A DNA stretch of 64,000 bases from an uncultured Planktomarina sp. (GCA_905181815.1 CAJIZA010000003.1:62001-126000); one strand, 5' to 3'; counted from the stretch's first letter, positions 29,385-38,084 are shown. Notes: generated by a model from the letters alone, not told the origin. Numbers and translations are program-made.

Positions 29385-30040
29385 ATGTCACTGTTCCATG
29401 TTTCTGAAGAAATTTTACAGGCGCAGCAGGACGCCGGGCGAGCTCCAGACTCGGTGGAGCTGATCGCGGTGTCAAAAGTTCAGCCCAATGATCGCGTTCT
29501 CGCAATACTGCAGAAGAGGGTCATCGGGTCTTTGGTGAGAATCGCGTGCAGGAAGCGGAAGGCAAATGGCCAGAGTTCCAAAAAACATTTCCCGATGCCA
29601 AGGTGCACCTACTCGGACCGCTGCAATCGAACAAAGCCCGTGTAGCCATGCGCCTGTTTGATTGTCTCCACACTTTAGACCGCCCCAAATTGGCGACCGC
29701 TCTAGCGCGTTTGGCCCAAGAGCTAGGCCATTGCCCGGCGCTTTTCATTCAAGTCAACACCGGTTTGGAGCCGCAAAAGGCTGGCATTACCCCCGATGCA
29801 GTGGACACCTTTGTAGAAGACTGCCGTGCACTGGATCTGCCCGTGATGGGCTTGATGTGCATCCCACCTGTTGAAGAAGAGGCCAGCATGCATTTTGCGC
29901 TTTTGGCCAAATTGGCGCGGCGCAATGGATTGGAGGCATTATCCATGGGCATGTCCAATGATTTTGCCAAGGCGATCTCCTTTGGCGCCACCCATGTCCG
30001 GGTTGGATCTGCGATCTTTGGTGCACGTGTGCCAACCTAA
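29385..30040 (+). pseudogene. YggS-type PLP homeostasis protein, one frameshift
   Basis: YggS/COG0325 proteins bind pyridoxal phosphate and buffer it in the cytoplasm. The first frame reads SVELIAVSKVQPNDRVLAIL with the PLP lysine in VSKVQP. A one-base loss near 29513 (expected LQ-EGHRVFGENRVQEAEGKW) moves the rest into another frame, where it continues intact: KVHLLGPLQSNKAR, FIQVNTG and SMGMSNDFAKAISFGATHVRVGSAIFG. Apart from the shift it would be about 218 residues. A sequencing error is possible. In related genomes this gene can neighbour the ldt gene; here integrase DNA lies between them. Confidence 0.85.
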
Positions 30041-30055
30041 GAACATGGTGATTAA

Positions 30056-30230
30056 CTAACGAACAATCAGCTGCTTAGTAAGTAACGCTCGAGCCGTCAG
30101 CCTGTTCATTTTCGGCCGTGCCACCGCGTTGTAGCGCGCCGTGGGCGCGTCCGACCAGCGCAATTAAGGCACGAAAATAGCAGACCATGTCCTCAAACAG
30201 GCATCGGATTAATGCTATTTCGCAATCAAG
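30056..30230 (-). repeat. Displaced, decayed copy of the ldt 3' end (att-side remnant)
   Basis: Read on the minus strand, 30056-30160 translates as APTARYNAVARPKM then NRLTARALLTKQLIVR and a stop. This aligns without gaps, over 26 residues after APTA, with the C-terminus of the intact transpeptidase (APTAGCIATARSNV, then LWLAARVELGTRLIIR). The nucleotide match continues upstream through TCTGCTATTTT to about 30190 and more weakly to about 30230. The catalytic GC pair is lost. The terminal direct repeat is CTAACG-A-AATCAGC-GC at 30056 and 31445. The rest of the gap (30231-30355) shows nothing I can identify. Confidence 0.75.
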
Positions 30231-30355
30231 ACGAAAGCATGTCGAGAATGGACATGGTGCTAATTAAATAGGAATCTTTTTTCTGACTTTATTATTTATC
30301 AGTGTTCTAAAACAGTTACTTGATATATTATTTTGCTGCTTTACACGCAAACAGA

Positions 30356-31317
30356 TTATGGAATTGGTGATTTTGAGTGATGTGAGGGATCATGCTGCGT
30401 TACCGAAAGTGGATGCTCAGATTTTTTGAAATCGCTCGTAGTAAATAATGAAGTCGCAACAATTTCAGAGCGCTCTTTTAATGTATTTGGAAATAAATGT
30501 GCATAACGCTCAGTCATAGATATGTGATGGTGCCCTAAGAGCTGCTTAACCTCGTATATGCTGGCGCCATTATTAATTAGTAAGCTTGCATATGTATGGC
30601 GTAGATCGTGAATTCTAACTGAATAAAATCCAATAGTTGCTCTCGCTCGGTTAAACGCAAGATGCATGCTCGTATAAGGACGATTAGTTTTTGGATTGAT
30701 GAAGACCCAATTGTCCCCATTTATCGGAAGACCCAGATCGTTTGATTTGAGCTTAACTACGGAAAATTCGTTCAAAGCAGCTTCACTTAGAATTATTCGT
30801 CTGCTCCGTCCGTTCTTTGAAAGCCCAATGAACAATTCGGAACTTACCATATCCAAGTCGCGCCATTTGCACAAACGCATCTCACTGCTTCTTGCGCCAG
30901 TAAGTAGAAGAAGTTTTATAAAATGGTATAAGTAAGGGTGGCTACTCCGATTGCAGGCATCCAAAAGATCTCTGATTTCTGTGGGCGCCAAAAAGCGTTG
31001 TACATGGTCACCAGTGGGTAGCTTTTTTATGATTGCCTTAGAAACTGGGTTTGTTTTGATATACTCCCACTCGAGCGCAACATTAAATATTCGATTAAGG
31101 AGACCTACATGTTTATTTACGGTTGAAGGTTTATATTGCGCTCCAATTTGTTCTGTCATCCATACATCGATGTCCTCACCACAAATTTCACTCAATATTT
31201 TTTTCCAAATGGAATTTCAAAGTGCTTTTTGTAAATATACCAATCCAGCTTACTTCGTCTTTTTGTGCTTTGTGAAAAGGGATAATATTTATCATAAAAA
31301 AATTTACTAAAGGTCAT
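30356..31317 (-). pseudogene. Tyrosine integrase with one N-terminal frameshift
   Basis: Site-specific recombinase of the phage integrase family. The catalytic domain is intact from 31195: LLTGARSSEMRLCKW (first Arg), VRIHDLRHTYASLLINNG (H-x-x-R) and LLGHHHISMTERYAHL with the nucleophilic Tyr. The N-terminal SAM-like domain begins at ATG 31317 (MTFSKFFYDKYYP, then KRRSKLDWYIYKKHFEIPFGK) but is in another frame; a run of seven A (plus-strand T at 31198-31204), where eight would keep the frame, causes the shift. It may be dead, or the homopolymer may be a sequencing error. The region is AT-rich compared with its neighbours, consistent with transfer. Confidence 0.85.
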
Positions 31318-31444
31318 TTTTTGAGACTTAGCTCATACTCCCAGCAAATATGTATTTTATGAGAGTTAGGTATAACATTTGAGTGTAGTATTAAGTTGCC
31401 CAACAGCTACACTGTTAGCCAAACACTGCGAACAGAGTGACGGG

Positions 31445-31939
31445 CTAACGGATAATCAGCCGCGTGCCGAGCTCCACGCGGGCGGCCAGCCAAAGCACAT
31501 TCGACCGCGCCGTAGCGATGCATCCCGCAGTGGGAGCACCCGGCCTACTCCATTGATGCATAAAAATAGCAGAGCCCACCCCTGGATGCGCATTGGGCCA
31601 ATTCCAATCTGTGATCAACACAATGTCATATTGCGGATCTGCCCGGCGCATCTGTTCATGACTGGCCTGCAAAGGCGCGCGGCAAAATTGATTATAAGAT
31701 GGGTGAGCCGGATCATCACACCACACATCTCCAGGATAGATTGGAATCGCCCAAGGGGCGGGCGGTGCAACCCGGTCGGGGCGATACATAAGCGCGGCAA
31801 TGCGCAAGATGCCACGGGGGGTCGCCCCATCGCCTTCGCTCTTTTCATCGCGTACCCCACCACGCCCACAGGTGGCCGCCATCGCGCGACCAAGATAGTG
31901 CAAGCGGCCAGAGGCAAAGACCATATCAAAGGCGCTCAC
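31445..31939 (-). CDS. L,D-transpeptidase family (YkuD-domain) protein
   Basis: YkuD-fold enzymes form 3-3 peptidoglycan cross-links or attach lipoproteins to the wall using a catalytic Cys. The 164 residues contain SAIFMHQWSRPGAPTAGCIAT, in shorter form FMHQWS and TAGCIA, with the active-site His and Cys. No signal peptide is evident, which is usual for this short alphaproteobacterial branch. The GTG start at 31939 overlaps the ribA stop (GTGA). Its last roughly 30 codons seem to have been replaced by integrase-borne DNA. Confidence 0.85.
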   Translation of the reverse strand: MSAFDMVFASGRLHYLGRAMAATCGRGGVRDEKSEGDGATPRGILRIAALMYRPDRVAPPAPWAIPIYPGDVWCDDPAHPSYNQFCRAPLQASHEQMRRADPQYDIVLITDWNWPNAHPGVGSAIFMHQWSRPGAPTAGCIATARSNVLWLAARVELGTRLIIR

Positions 31940-32991
31940 AGCAAATGCCCAGATTTTTCCGCCTTGGTCTGAAGATAGCTGCGGTTCTGTGCTGTACCGC
32001 CCACAACCAACGGCACGCGTTCGGTAACCGTAAGGCCTTGGTCTTGCAAACGGGCAACTTTATTGGGGTTATTGGTCATCAAACGTATGGATAAGAAGCC
32101 CAGGCTTTTGAGCAACTCTGCGCCGATCTGAAAATCCCGCTCATCATCTTCAAAACCCAAGCGATGGTTGGCCTCTACCGTATCAAAGCCTTGGCTCTGC
32201 AACGCATAGGCCCGCATTTTATTGGCCAGGCCAATCCCGCGACCTTCTTGATTAAGATAAAGTAGGATCCCGGCCCCTTCCTGCCCCATCTGCGCCAAAG
32301 CACCTTTGAGTTGCGGGCCGCAGTCACATTTCAAGGATCCCAAAATATCACCAGTGAAACATGCCGAGTGCAGACGGGTTAAGACCGATGCCGCCCGATC
32401 AGGCGCTCCGATCTCAACCGCATAATGTTCATCCCCACCGCCATCGGGGCGAAATACATGCAAGCGTCCCGCTTGACTAACTTCCAAAGGAAGCTGCGCA
32501 GAGACCACATGCGCAAAGCCAGGCTCCAACAAAATATCAACTGGCAAATGCGTTAAACTGCTAAGCGGCTGGATGCTTTGCACCATGATCGCCATGGGCA
32601 AAAGATGCGCTGCTTTCAAAAGCGCCACGGCAAGGCGTTGCCCATCAGCGGATCCGCCGCGCAGGGCTTGGAAGGGACCCTTCATCGGATAGCTGAGGTC
32701 GAGTATCGGATCGGCCACCGCTTGGCACCAGCGTGCATCGACCGACAGCGGTATAGAAATGCGCGCCACATCCCCGTCATATGCGTTGATCTTAAGCGTA
32801 TCGGCCCGCCACTTTGACAAAACCGCTTGCACCTCGCCCAAGGTCCGCAGCGCATCTAGCCTTTCTTGTGTCAGGGTCTCTGCCGCGCAGACCACTAGAG
32901 GCTGCGGCATATCAATGACCACAGGCAGACCCATACGAAGATCTGTCAAAGCACGAGCGCGCAGCTCAACAGGAGAAGGTGATATACTCAT
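31936..32991 (-). CDS. ribA: GTP cyclohydrolase II
   Basis: RibA opens GTP to start riboflavin synthesis. The C-terminal 200 residues form the catalytic domain, with the zinc ligands in CFTGDILGSLKCDCG, then GILLYLNQEGRGIGL and IRLMTNNPNKVARL. The N-terminal roughly 150 residues lack the motifs of an active DHBP synthase (RibB) domain and match the extended RibA of Rhodobacterales. It is 351 residues long. Divergent from the response regulator gene, it is translationally coupled to ldt downstream. Confidence 0.92.
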   Translation of the reverse strand: MSISPSPVELRARALTDLRMGLPVVIDMPQPLVVCAAETLTQERLDALRTLGEVQAVLSKWRADTLKINAYDGDVARISIPLSVDARWCQAVADPILDLSYPMKGPFQALRGGSADGQRLAVALLKAAHLLPMAIMVQSIQPLSSLTHLPVDILLEPGFAHVVSAQLPLEVSQAGRLHVFRPDGGGDEHYAVEIGAPDRAASVLTRLHSACFTGDILGSLKCDCGPQLKGALAQMGQEGAGILLYLNQEGRGIGLANKMRAYALQSQGFDTVEANHRLGFEDDERDFQIGAELLKSLGFLSIRLMTNNPNKVARLQDQGLTVTERVPLVVGGTAQNRSYLQTKAEKSGHLL

Positions 32992-33134
32992 AGAACCTCC
33001 GATAGCCCTTTTTTCGGGTGAATTGAAACAATTCCTTCATTTGTGACACGAGGTCGTGAGATCACTGTTGCAAATCTTGCAATAAAGCGCCCAAACGCGC
33101 AGGTATAGGCTATCCTATGAAATGGAGAGGTAGA

Positions 33135-33821
33135 ATGGCACAGCTTAAAAAAGTTCTTTTGATCAACGATGATGAAGATCTGAGAGAGGCTTTGAGCGAG
33201 CAACTTCTTATGACAGAAGATTTTGATGTCTATGAGGGCAGCAACGGCGCGGAGGCCTTGCAAAAGGTTAAGCAGCAGAGTTATGATCTTTTGGTCTTGG
33301 ATGTGGGTCTGCCCGCTACAGATGGACGTGAGCTGTGCCGCTTGATCCGCAAACAGGGCGTCAAATGCCCCATCGTAATGCTCACCGGCCATGATACGGA
33401 TTCCGACACGATTTTGGGTCTAGATGCAGGTGCAAATGACTACATCACCAAGCCCTTCAAGTTTCTCGTGCTTTTGGCCCGTATACGCGCACAGCTGCGC
33501 CAGCATGAGCAATCAGAAGATGCGATCTTCACCCTTGGACCTTATACGTTCAAACCCTCAATCAAGATATTGGTCACCGCTGATGCCAAGAAAATTCGCC
33601 TTACCGAAAAAGAAACCAATATATTAAAATTTCTATACGGTGCCATCGAAGATGTGGTGCCACGTGACATCCTTTTGCATGAGGTATGGGGCTATAATGC
33701 TGGCGTAACAACCCATACGCTGGAAACCCATATTTATCGCCTTCGTCAGAAAATTGAACCCGATCCCAGCAAGGCCAGCATTTTAATCACCGAAAACGGT
33801 GGCTATCGCTTGTCAATGTAG
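33135..33821 (+). CDS. OmpR/PhoB-family response regulator
   Basis: It is a two-domain transcription factor of 228 residues. The receiver domain has the acidic pair in INDDEDLREAL, the phospho-acceptor Asp in LLVLDVGLPATDG (near residue 54), and TGHD and the Lys in YITKPFK. The winged-helix output domain shows RLTEKETNILKFL, LLHEVWGYNAGVTTHTLETHIYRLRQKI and GGYRL. No histidine kinase is adjacent, so the partner is unknown. Two TTGCAA copies nine bases apart (33068 and 33077) lie upstream and could be part of its control. I chose ATG 33135 (MAQLKKVLL). Confidence 0.9.
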   Translation: MAQLKKVLLINDDEDLREALSEQLLMTEDFDVYEGSNGAEALQKVKQQSYDLLVLDVGLPATDGRELCRLIRKQGVKCPIVMLTGHDTDSDTILGLDAGANDYITKPFKFLVLLARIRAQLRQHEQSEDAIFTLGPYTFKPSIKILVTADAKKIRLTEKETNILKFLYGAIEDVVPRDILLHEVWGYNAGVTTHTLETHIYRLRQKIEPDPSKASILITENGGYRLSM

Positions 33822-33831
33822 CCCCTCCAAT

Positions 33832-33845
33832 CCCCGGCGCCGGGG
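33832..33845. repeat. GC-rich perfect palindrome between convergent genes
   Basis: CCCCGGCGCCGGGG can form a 5-bp stem with a GCGC loop. It lies 11 bases after the response regulator stop and 99 before the hpaH stop. There is no T-run, so any terminator function would be weak. Confidence 0.4.
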
Positions 33846-33943
33846 CATTAAGGCAAGGCATCTTTCTTCCCTCAACCTAAACCCAGGCCCGACGCCCAGG
33901 TTTTCTTGGTCTGCACCAATCACTAATATAGCAAGAGCCTTGT

Positions 33944-34741
33944 TCAGGCAAAGCCAATGGATACCTGACCAAAGGAGCCAAAATCAGCAACAAATTTATC
34001 CTTTGGTCGCGCTTCAATAGGGCGAATGAACGAGCCAGACAGAACAACATCACCGGCACGAATTTTTTGCCCATAGGCTTCAAGACGTTCAGACAACCAA
34101 ACGATGCCCATAACCGGATCGTTCAAAACGCCCGCACCGAGGCCTGTCTCCTCAACCTCTTCATTGCGGCTACAAATTGCGCCAGCCCAGCGCAGATCAA
34201 ACGCGCTTGGATCGTGACGCGCGCGGCCCAAGACAATGCCAGCATTCGCAGCATTGTCGGAAATCGTATCAAAAATCTTGCGAGTCTGCCCTGTTTGCGC
34301 ATCAACGCGCTCAATCCGCGTATCGAGAATTTCCAGCGAGGGGCACACATAGTCCGTTGCCGCCAGTACCTCATCACGCCGCGCTGCGCCGTTTAAATCT
34401 GCTTTCATCACAAAGGCGATTTCTGCCTCGATCCGCGGCTGGATAAATCGTCCAACTGGCACAGTCGCGCCATCTTCAAAGTGCATATCATCAAACAAAA
34501 TGCCACTGTCAGGAATATCAATATTCAAAGCATATTGCATCGCCTTGGAAGTCAGACCGATTTTCCAACCGATCACCCGCCGACTATCAGCAATCTTGAG
34601 CGCGACTAAGGCTTTTTGCACCGCATAGGCATCATCCATCGTCATCTCAGAATGGGCGCGGGTCAACAGTCCAATTTGCTTATGACTTTTTTCTGCCGCA
34701 AATAAGGCCTGCGCCGCCTGGGAAATCTCTGCCGGAGTCAT
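33944..34741 (-). CDS. hpaH: 2-oxo-hept-4-ene-1,7-dioate hydratase
   Basis: HpaH hydrates 2-oxohept-4-ene-1,7-dioate in the homoprotocatechuate meta-cleavage pathway of 4-hydroxyphenylacetate. The 265 residues match the MhpD/HpaH hydratase family: VIGWKIGLTSKAMQYALNI, PDSGILFDDMHFEDGATVP, PRIEAEIAFVM and GIVWLSERLEAYGQKIRAGDVVLSGSF. Its ATG overlaps the hpcE stop by four bases, so hpcD-hpcE-hpaH form one minus-strand unit. The HpaI aldolase, HpaD dioxygenase and HpaE dehydrogenase genes are not in the window. Confidence 0.88.
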   Translation of the reverse strand: MTPAEISQAAQALFAAEKSHKQIGLLTRAHSEMTMDDAYAVQKALVALKIADSRRVIGWKIGLTSKAMQYALNIDIPDSGILFDDMHFEDGATVPVGRFIQPRIEAEIAFVMKADLNGAARRDEVLAATDYVCPSLEILDTRIERVDAQTGQTRKIFDTISDNAANAGIVLGRARHDPSAFDLRWAGAICSRNEEVEETGLGAGVLNDPVMGIVWLSERLEAYGQKIRAGDVVLSGSFIRPIEARPKDKFVADFGSFGQVSIGFA

Positions 34742-35595
34742 GTCTCATCCTCGACAGAATTGCGTAGGGTGCCAAGGCCATCAGCGTGGACTTCAACCAC
34801 ATCACCGGGCTTGAGATAAATTGGAGGATCAAACCGCGCGCCGGCGCCGGTCGGTGTACCGGTGACAATAATATCACCAGGCATCAAAGTGGTGAAGGTT
34901 GAGATATATTCGATTTGACGGCGGATGGAAAAAATCATGCGACTGGTACGATCGCCTTGGCGCAGCTCCCCGTTGACATGGGTGGTGATGCGGACATCGT
35001 CAAGCTGCGCGGCATCCTCAAAAGGCACCAACCACGGGCCCATAGCCCCAGACTTATCCCAATTCTTACCCTGCGTGACGTTGAATTTCGCATGGCGCAC
35101 CCAATCTCGGATCGTCCCCTCATTGCAAAGGGTCAAGGCGGCAATGTGATCATAAGCATCTGTTTGAGAAATGCGCCGTCCTGCCTTACCAATGACAATG
35201 GCAATTTCGCCCTCATAATCGAGTTGATGCGACTCTGGTGGGCGGATCAAGGCTTGTTCATGTCCGACGAAACCACGGGCAAACCGCGGGAAGAGTGACA
35301 TATTCGCAGGTGCTTGGCTGCCGTCTTTATATTCCGCATTGCGGTCTGGGAAATTAACCCCAACACAAATGATCTTCTCACCGCCTGCCACGGGCATGTC
35401 ATACGTGAAGCTGCCAAAATTATGGGTAACAGACGCCCCCTCAGCCGCTTTGGCCAGCTGCGGCAGGGCTTGCGCGCGGATCACCTCCATCAAATTCGCC
35501 CATTGTGGGAGGTCTGGCGACACGGCAATGAAGCCAGCGTCCGTCACAGCGCCATACAGTGCCTCCCCCGCTGCGCGAATGGATGCAAATTTCAT
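34738..35595 (-). CDS. hpcE: Fumarylacetoacetate hydrolase family protein, HpcE/HpaG type
   Basis: It has the FAH fold, 285 residues, with KIICVGVNFPDRNAEYKD, FPRFARGFVGHEQALIRP, LDYEGEIAIVIGKAGRRI carrying the metal-binding Glu pair, and GDIIVTGTPTGAGARFDPP. In this setting, between hpcD and hpaH, it most likely decarboxylates and isomerises 5-oxopent-3-ene-1,2,5-tricarboxylate. A generic FAH-family role is the alternative. It overlaps hpcD by one base and hpaH by four. Confidence 0.85.
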   Translation of the reverse strand: MKFASIRAAGEALYGAVTDAGFIAVSPDLPQWANLMEVIRAQALPQLAKAAEGASVTHNFGSFTYDMPVAGGEKIICVGVNFPDRNAEYKDGSQAPANMSLFPRFARGFVGHEQALIRPPESHQLDYEGEIAIVIGKAGRRISQTDAYDHIAALTLCNEGTIRDWVRHAKFNVTQGKNWDKSGAMGPWLVPFEDAAQLDDVRITTHVNGELRQGDRTSRMIFSIRRQIEYISTFTTLMPGDIIVTGTPTGAGARFDPPIYLKPGDVVEVHADGLGTLRNSVEDET

Positions 35596-35999
35596 CAGTT
35601 TTCTCCCTTGAAAGACGGCTCATTGATCCGCGTATTGATGCTGTTGGTTTTCCAGCTGAAGGGCTTGGAAATCGTCCCAATTTCCAAAGACAGCGCAAAA
35701 TATGGTTCCACCAGCAGCGGTGCAAAAACGGCCTCTGCCCGCGCCATCAAGATCGCGCCAACCTCCGATTTGGTCGCATCACTGCGCCCCTCCCCCATGC
35801 GTAGGACCATATCCACAAACGCATTCTTGGAATGCCCATCGGCTACGGAATATTGCGGCATCGGATGCGCCCGCACCCTTATGCCCGCCAGAGGAAACAC
35901 GCCGGTTTCTTGCATAGCAGCACTCATTACAGAACAAAATTCTCCCATATCAACATCATGATCCAAATTTTGCGAATATTGAACAGTCAGATGTGGCAC
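35595..35999 (-). CDS. hpcD: 5-carboxymethyl-2-hydroxymuconate isomerase
   Basis: HpcD isomerises 5-carboxymethyl-2-hydroxymuconate in homoprotocatechuate breakdown; it is of the tautomerase superfamily with catalytic Pro2. The 134 residues begin MPHLTVQYSQNLD, where Pro2 follows the start Met, and continue with GIRVRAHPMPQYSVADGHSKNAFVDMVLRMGEGR. It is the first gene of hpcD-hpcE-hpaH and is divergent from hpaR across a 174-base control region. Confidence 0.9.
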   Translation of the reverse strand: MPHLTVQYSQNLDHDVDMGEFCSVMSAAMQETGVFPLAGIRVRAHPMPQYSVADGHSKNAFVDMVLRMGEGRSDATKSEVGAILMARAEAVFAPLLVEPYFALSLEIGTISKPFSWKTNSINTRINEPSFKGEN

Positions 36000-36091
36000 G
36001 GTGAATCCTTGGCAGTGATGTTTAAATCATCGCAGCCTGACAGAAAATGACAAGCAAGGAGTACCCATAGATCCACAATTTTTACATTTTG

Positions 36092-36142
36092 AACCAGGTG
36101 ACCAGAGATTTTCTTGACAAAATGAAGTATCTCTAACTGGTT
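36092..36142. promoter_or_regulatory. Interrupted inverted repeat in the hpcD/hpaR control region
   Basis: AACCAG (36092-36097) and AGAGAT (36104-36109) are mirrored by ATCTCT (36129-36134) and CTGGTT (36137-36142), with a TTGACA box (36114-36119) between. The symmetrical layout around a promoter-like box fits an operator for HpaR, but no consensus was compared. Confidence 0.35.
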
Positions 36143-36173
36143 AATATGTGAATAATTCATGGATGAGTGGTAA

Positions 36174-36611
36174 ATGCCAAAATTTCTGGACAGCCTCCCG
36201 ATGATCCTCAGCCGCTCATTAGATCGGGTGATGCCAAGCTATCGGCGTCTGTTTCAAGCCAATGATCTGACGGACCAACAATGGCGGGTTCTGCGCGCGC
36301 TTTGGGAACAACAGCATCTCACCTCATCGGAAATCTCACAGATTCACCCTCTTGCCCCCGCCCTCATTGGTCGGCATTCTAGATCGGCTCGCGAAAAAAC
36401 CCTCATTGGGCGCCTGCGCTCTACCAAAGATCGCCGTTATGTAAATATCATCCCCACCCAAAAGGGGCGTGTCTTGATGGAGCATATGATGCCCATGGTA
36501 GATCACATTCATAACGATTTCATGCAGCGCGTGACAACGGCTGAATGGGCCGAATTTAATCGAATTTTAAATAAATTATCAGAATCTACTGAGAAACGAA
36601 ATTTGACATGA
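36174..36611 (+). CDS. hpaR: MarR-family regulator HpaR, with compensating frameshifts
   Basis: HpaR represses homoprotocatechuate catabolic genes. The 145 residues match the family at PMILSRSLDRVMPSYRRLF and LTDQQWRVLRALWEQ, and again from LIGRLRSTKDRRYVNI onward. Between about residues 66 and 76 the frame is displaced: it reads RHSRSAREKT, whereas the +1 frame gives GILDRLAKK, the expected end of the recognition helix. An extra base near 36371 and a missing base near 36400 restore the frame afterwards. If real, DNA binding is probably lost. The stop overlaps the hpaB start (ATGA). Confidence 0.82.
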   Translation: MPKFLDSLPMILSRSLDRVMPSYRRLFQANDLTDQQWRVLRALWEQQHLTSSEISQIHPLAPALIGRHSRSAREKTLIGRLRSTKDRRYVNIIPTQKGRVLMEHMMPMVDHIHNDFMQRVTTAEWAEFNRILNKLSESTEKRNLT

Positions 36612-38084
36612 AAAACGCTGGCATCAGAACCGGAGCACAGTATCTTAAGGGGCTGCGTGATGATCGTGAAATTTGGACGCGCGGGGCGCGGGTCAAGGAT
36701 GTGACAGCTGAGCCGGGAATGGGCGGCGGCGCGGCCTCTTTGGCGGGTTTTTTGGATCGGCAACATGAAGCGGCCTACCGCGATATCGTGACCTATGAGG
36801 GCGCCCAGGGCATTCGCTGCGCCATCTCCCACATGGTGCCCAATTCCAAGGCCGATGTGGTGCAACGCGGCCGAGCCTTCCATGAATGGGCCACATGGTC
36901 CAATGGCATGTTTGGCCGCACTCCCAATTATAAAAACGCCTCTGTTATGGCTTTTGCCCACGCCCCAGGATTTCTAGCGCAGGGCAGCAAGGGGCAGGCG
37001 GGTTTCGTTAAAAATATGACCTAGTTCTATGACGAAGTCAGGCTGAATGATCGGGTGTTAACCCATACTTTGGTGAACCCATCTGTCTCACATGCGCAAG
37101 CCACCAGCGGTAAATTCGACGAAGAGGTTGCATTGCATGTGGTCAAAGAAACCGATGCTGGGATCATCGTGAAAGGCGCAAGGCTTTTGGCCACTTTGGG
37201 GCCATTATCTGACGAAATCGAAGTCTTCCCCTCAACGCTTTTGCGGGCTGATGACAGCAATATTCCCTTTGCCTTTCGCCTTCGCCTTTGCCGTTCCGAT
37301 CGCCACTCCGGGTCTCAAGATGATCTGCCGGGACAGCTATGACCATGGCAAATCCCATTTCGATGCGCCCCTGTCCTCACGCTATGAGGAGATGGATGCG
37401 GTGGTCATTTTTGACAACGTCTTAGTCCCCTGGGAGCGGGTTTTCATGTATGGTGAACCAAACCTATGCAACCAAGCCTTCGCCCAAACCAATGCGGTGG
37501 TGCATATGGCCCATCAAGTAGCTTGTGGAAAGCTGGCCAAGGCGGAGTTCATGGTCGGCGTAATGTGCGCCATTGCCTAGGCGACGGGCCGCGACAAGGA
37601 TTTGGCCACAAAGGGCATGATTGCCGAAGTGATGTTGATGGCCGAAACCGTGCGCGCCCTGCTCTTTTCGGCAGAACAACAGGCCCATGAGGATCAATGG
37701 GGAAATTTCATTCCCCTACGCGGCCCTTTAGACGCCTCGCGCAACCTCTTTCCCAAAATGTACCCGCGGATGGTGGAAATTCTGCAACTCCTGGGCTCCT
37801 CCTCGCTCATGGCAACACCGACCGAGGCAGATTTCAGCAATGCTATGGCAGGCGACGTGGAGAAATATTTCCAGCTGACCCATATGGACAGCCGCGACCG
37901 CGTTGCCCTGTATCGCCTGGCTCATGACATCGCCGTATCTGGCTTTGGCAATCGCCAAGCGCTCTATGAGCGTTTCTTCTTTGGCCCGCCGCAAATCATG
38001 AGTTCAGTCTATTTTGACGGCTATGACAAGGACAGCAAGATTGACCGCGTCGAGGATCTATTGGCGCAGGCCCAGAGCTCTTGA
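36608..38084 (+). pseudogene. hpaB: 4-hydroxyphenylacetate 3-monooxygenase large subunit, inactivated
   Basis: HpaB would hydroxylate 4-hydroxyphenylacetate to homoprotocatechuate with reduced flavin from HpaC. Homology runs the full length: GAQYLKGLRDDREIW at the start, GFVKNMT then FYDEVRLNDRVL, FAFAVPIATPGLKMICRDSYDHG, DAVVIFDNVLVPWERVF and FGPPQIMSSVYFDGYD at the end. It is broken by TAG at 37022-37024, a frameshift near 37270-37285 inside a TTTGCC/TTCGCC-rich run, and a second TAG at 37578-37580. Three independent lesions make it a true pseudogene. No hpaC is adjacent. Confidence 0.93.

Larger units (their letters stand above)
30056..31470 (-). mobile_element. Minimal integrase element inserted in the 3' end of ldt
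   Basis: The stretch is bounded by two related copies of the ldt 3' end in direct orientation, 30056-30230 (decayed) and 31445 onward (functional). Between them is only an AT-rich integrase gene. This is the layout left when an integrase inserts in a gene's 3' end and the element supplies a replacement end. No cargo gene remains, so it is probably the shrunken remains of a larger island. Confidence 0.65.

Noticed and set aside
31321-31440. Small gene between the integrase and ldt
   Set aside because: The AT-rich bases hold several stops in all frames; it is better seen as integrase promoter and att DNA.
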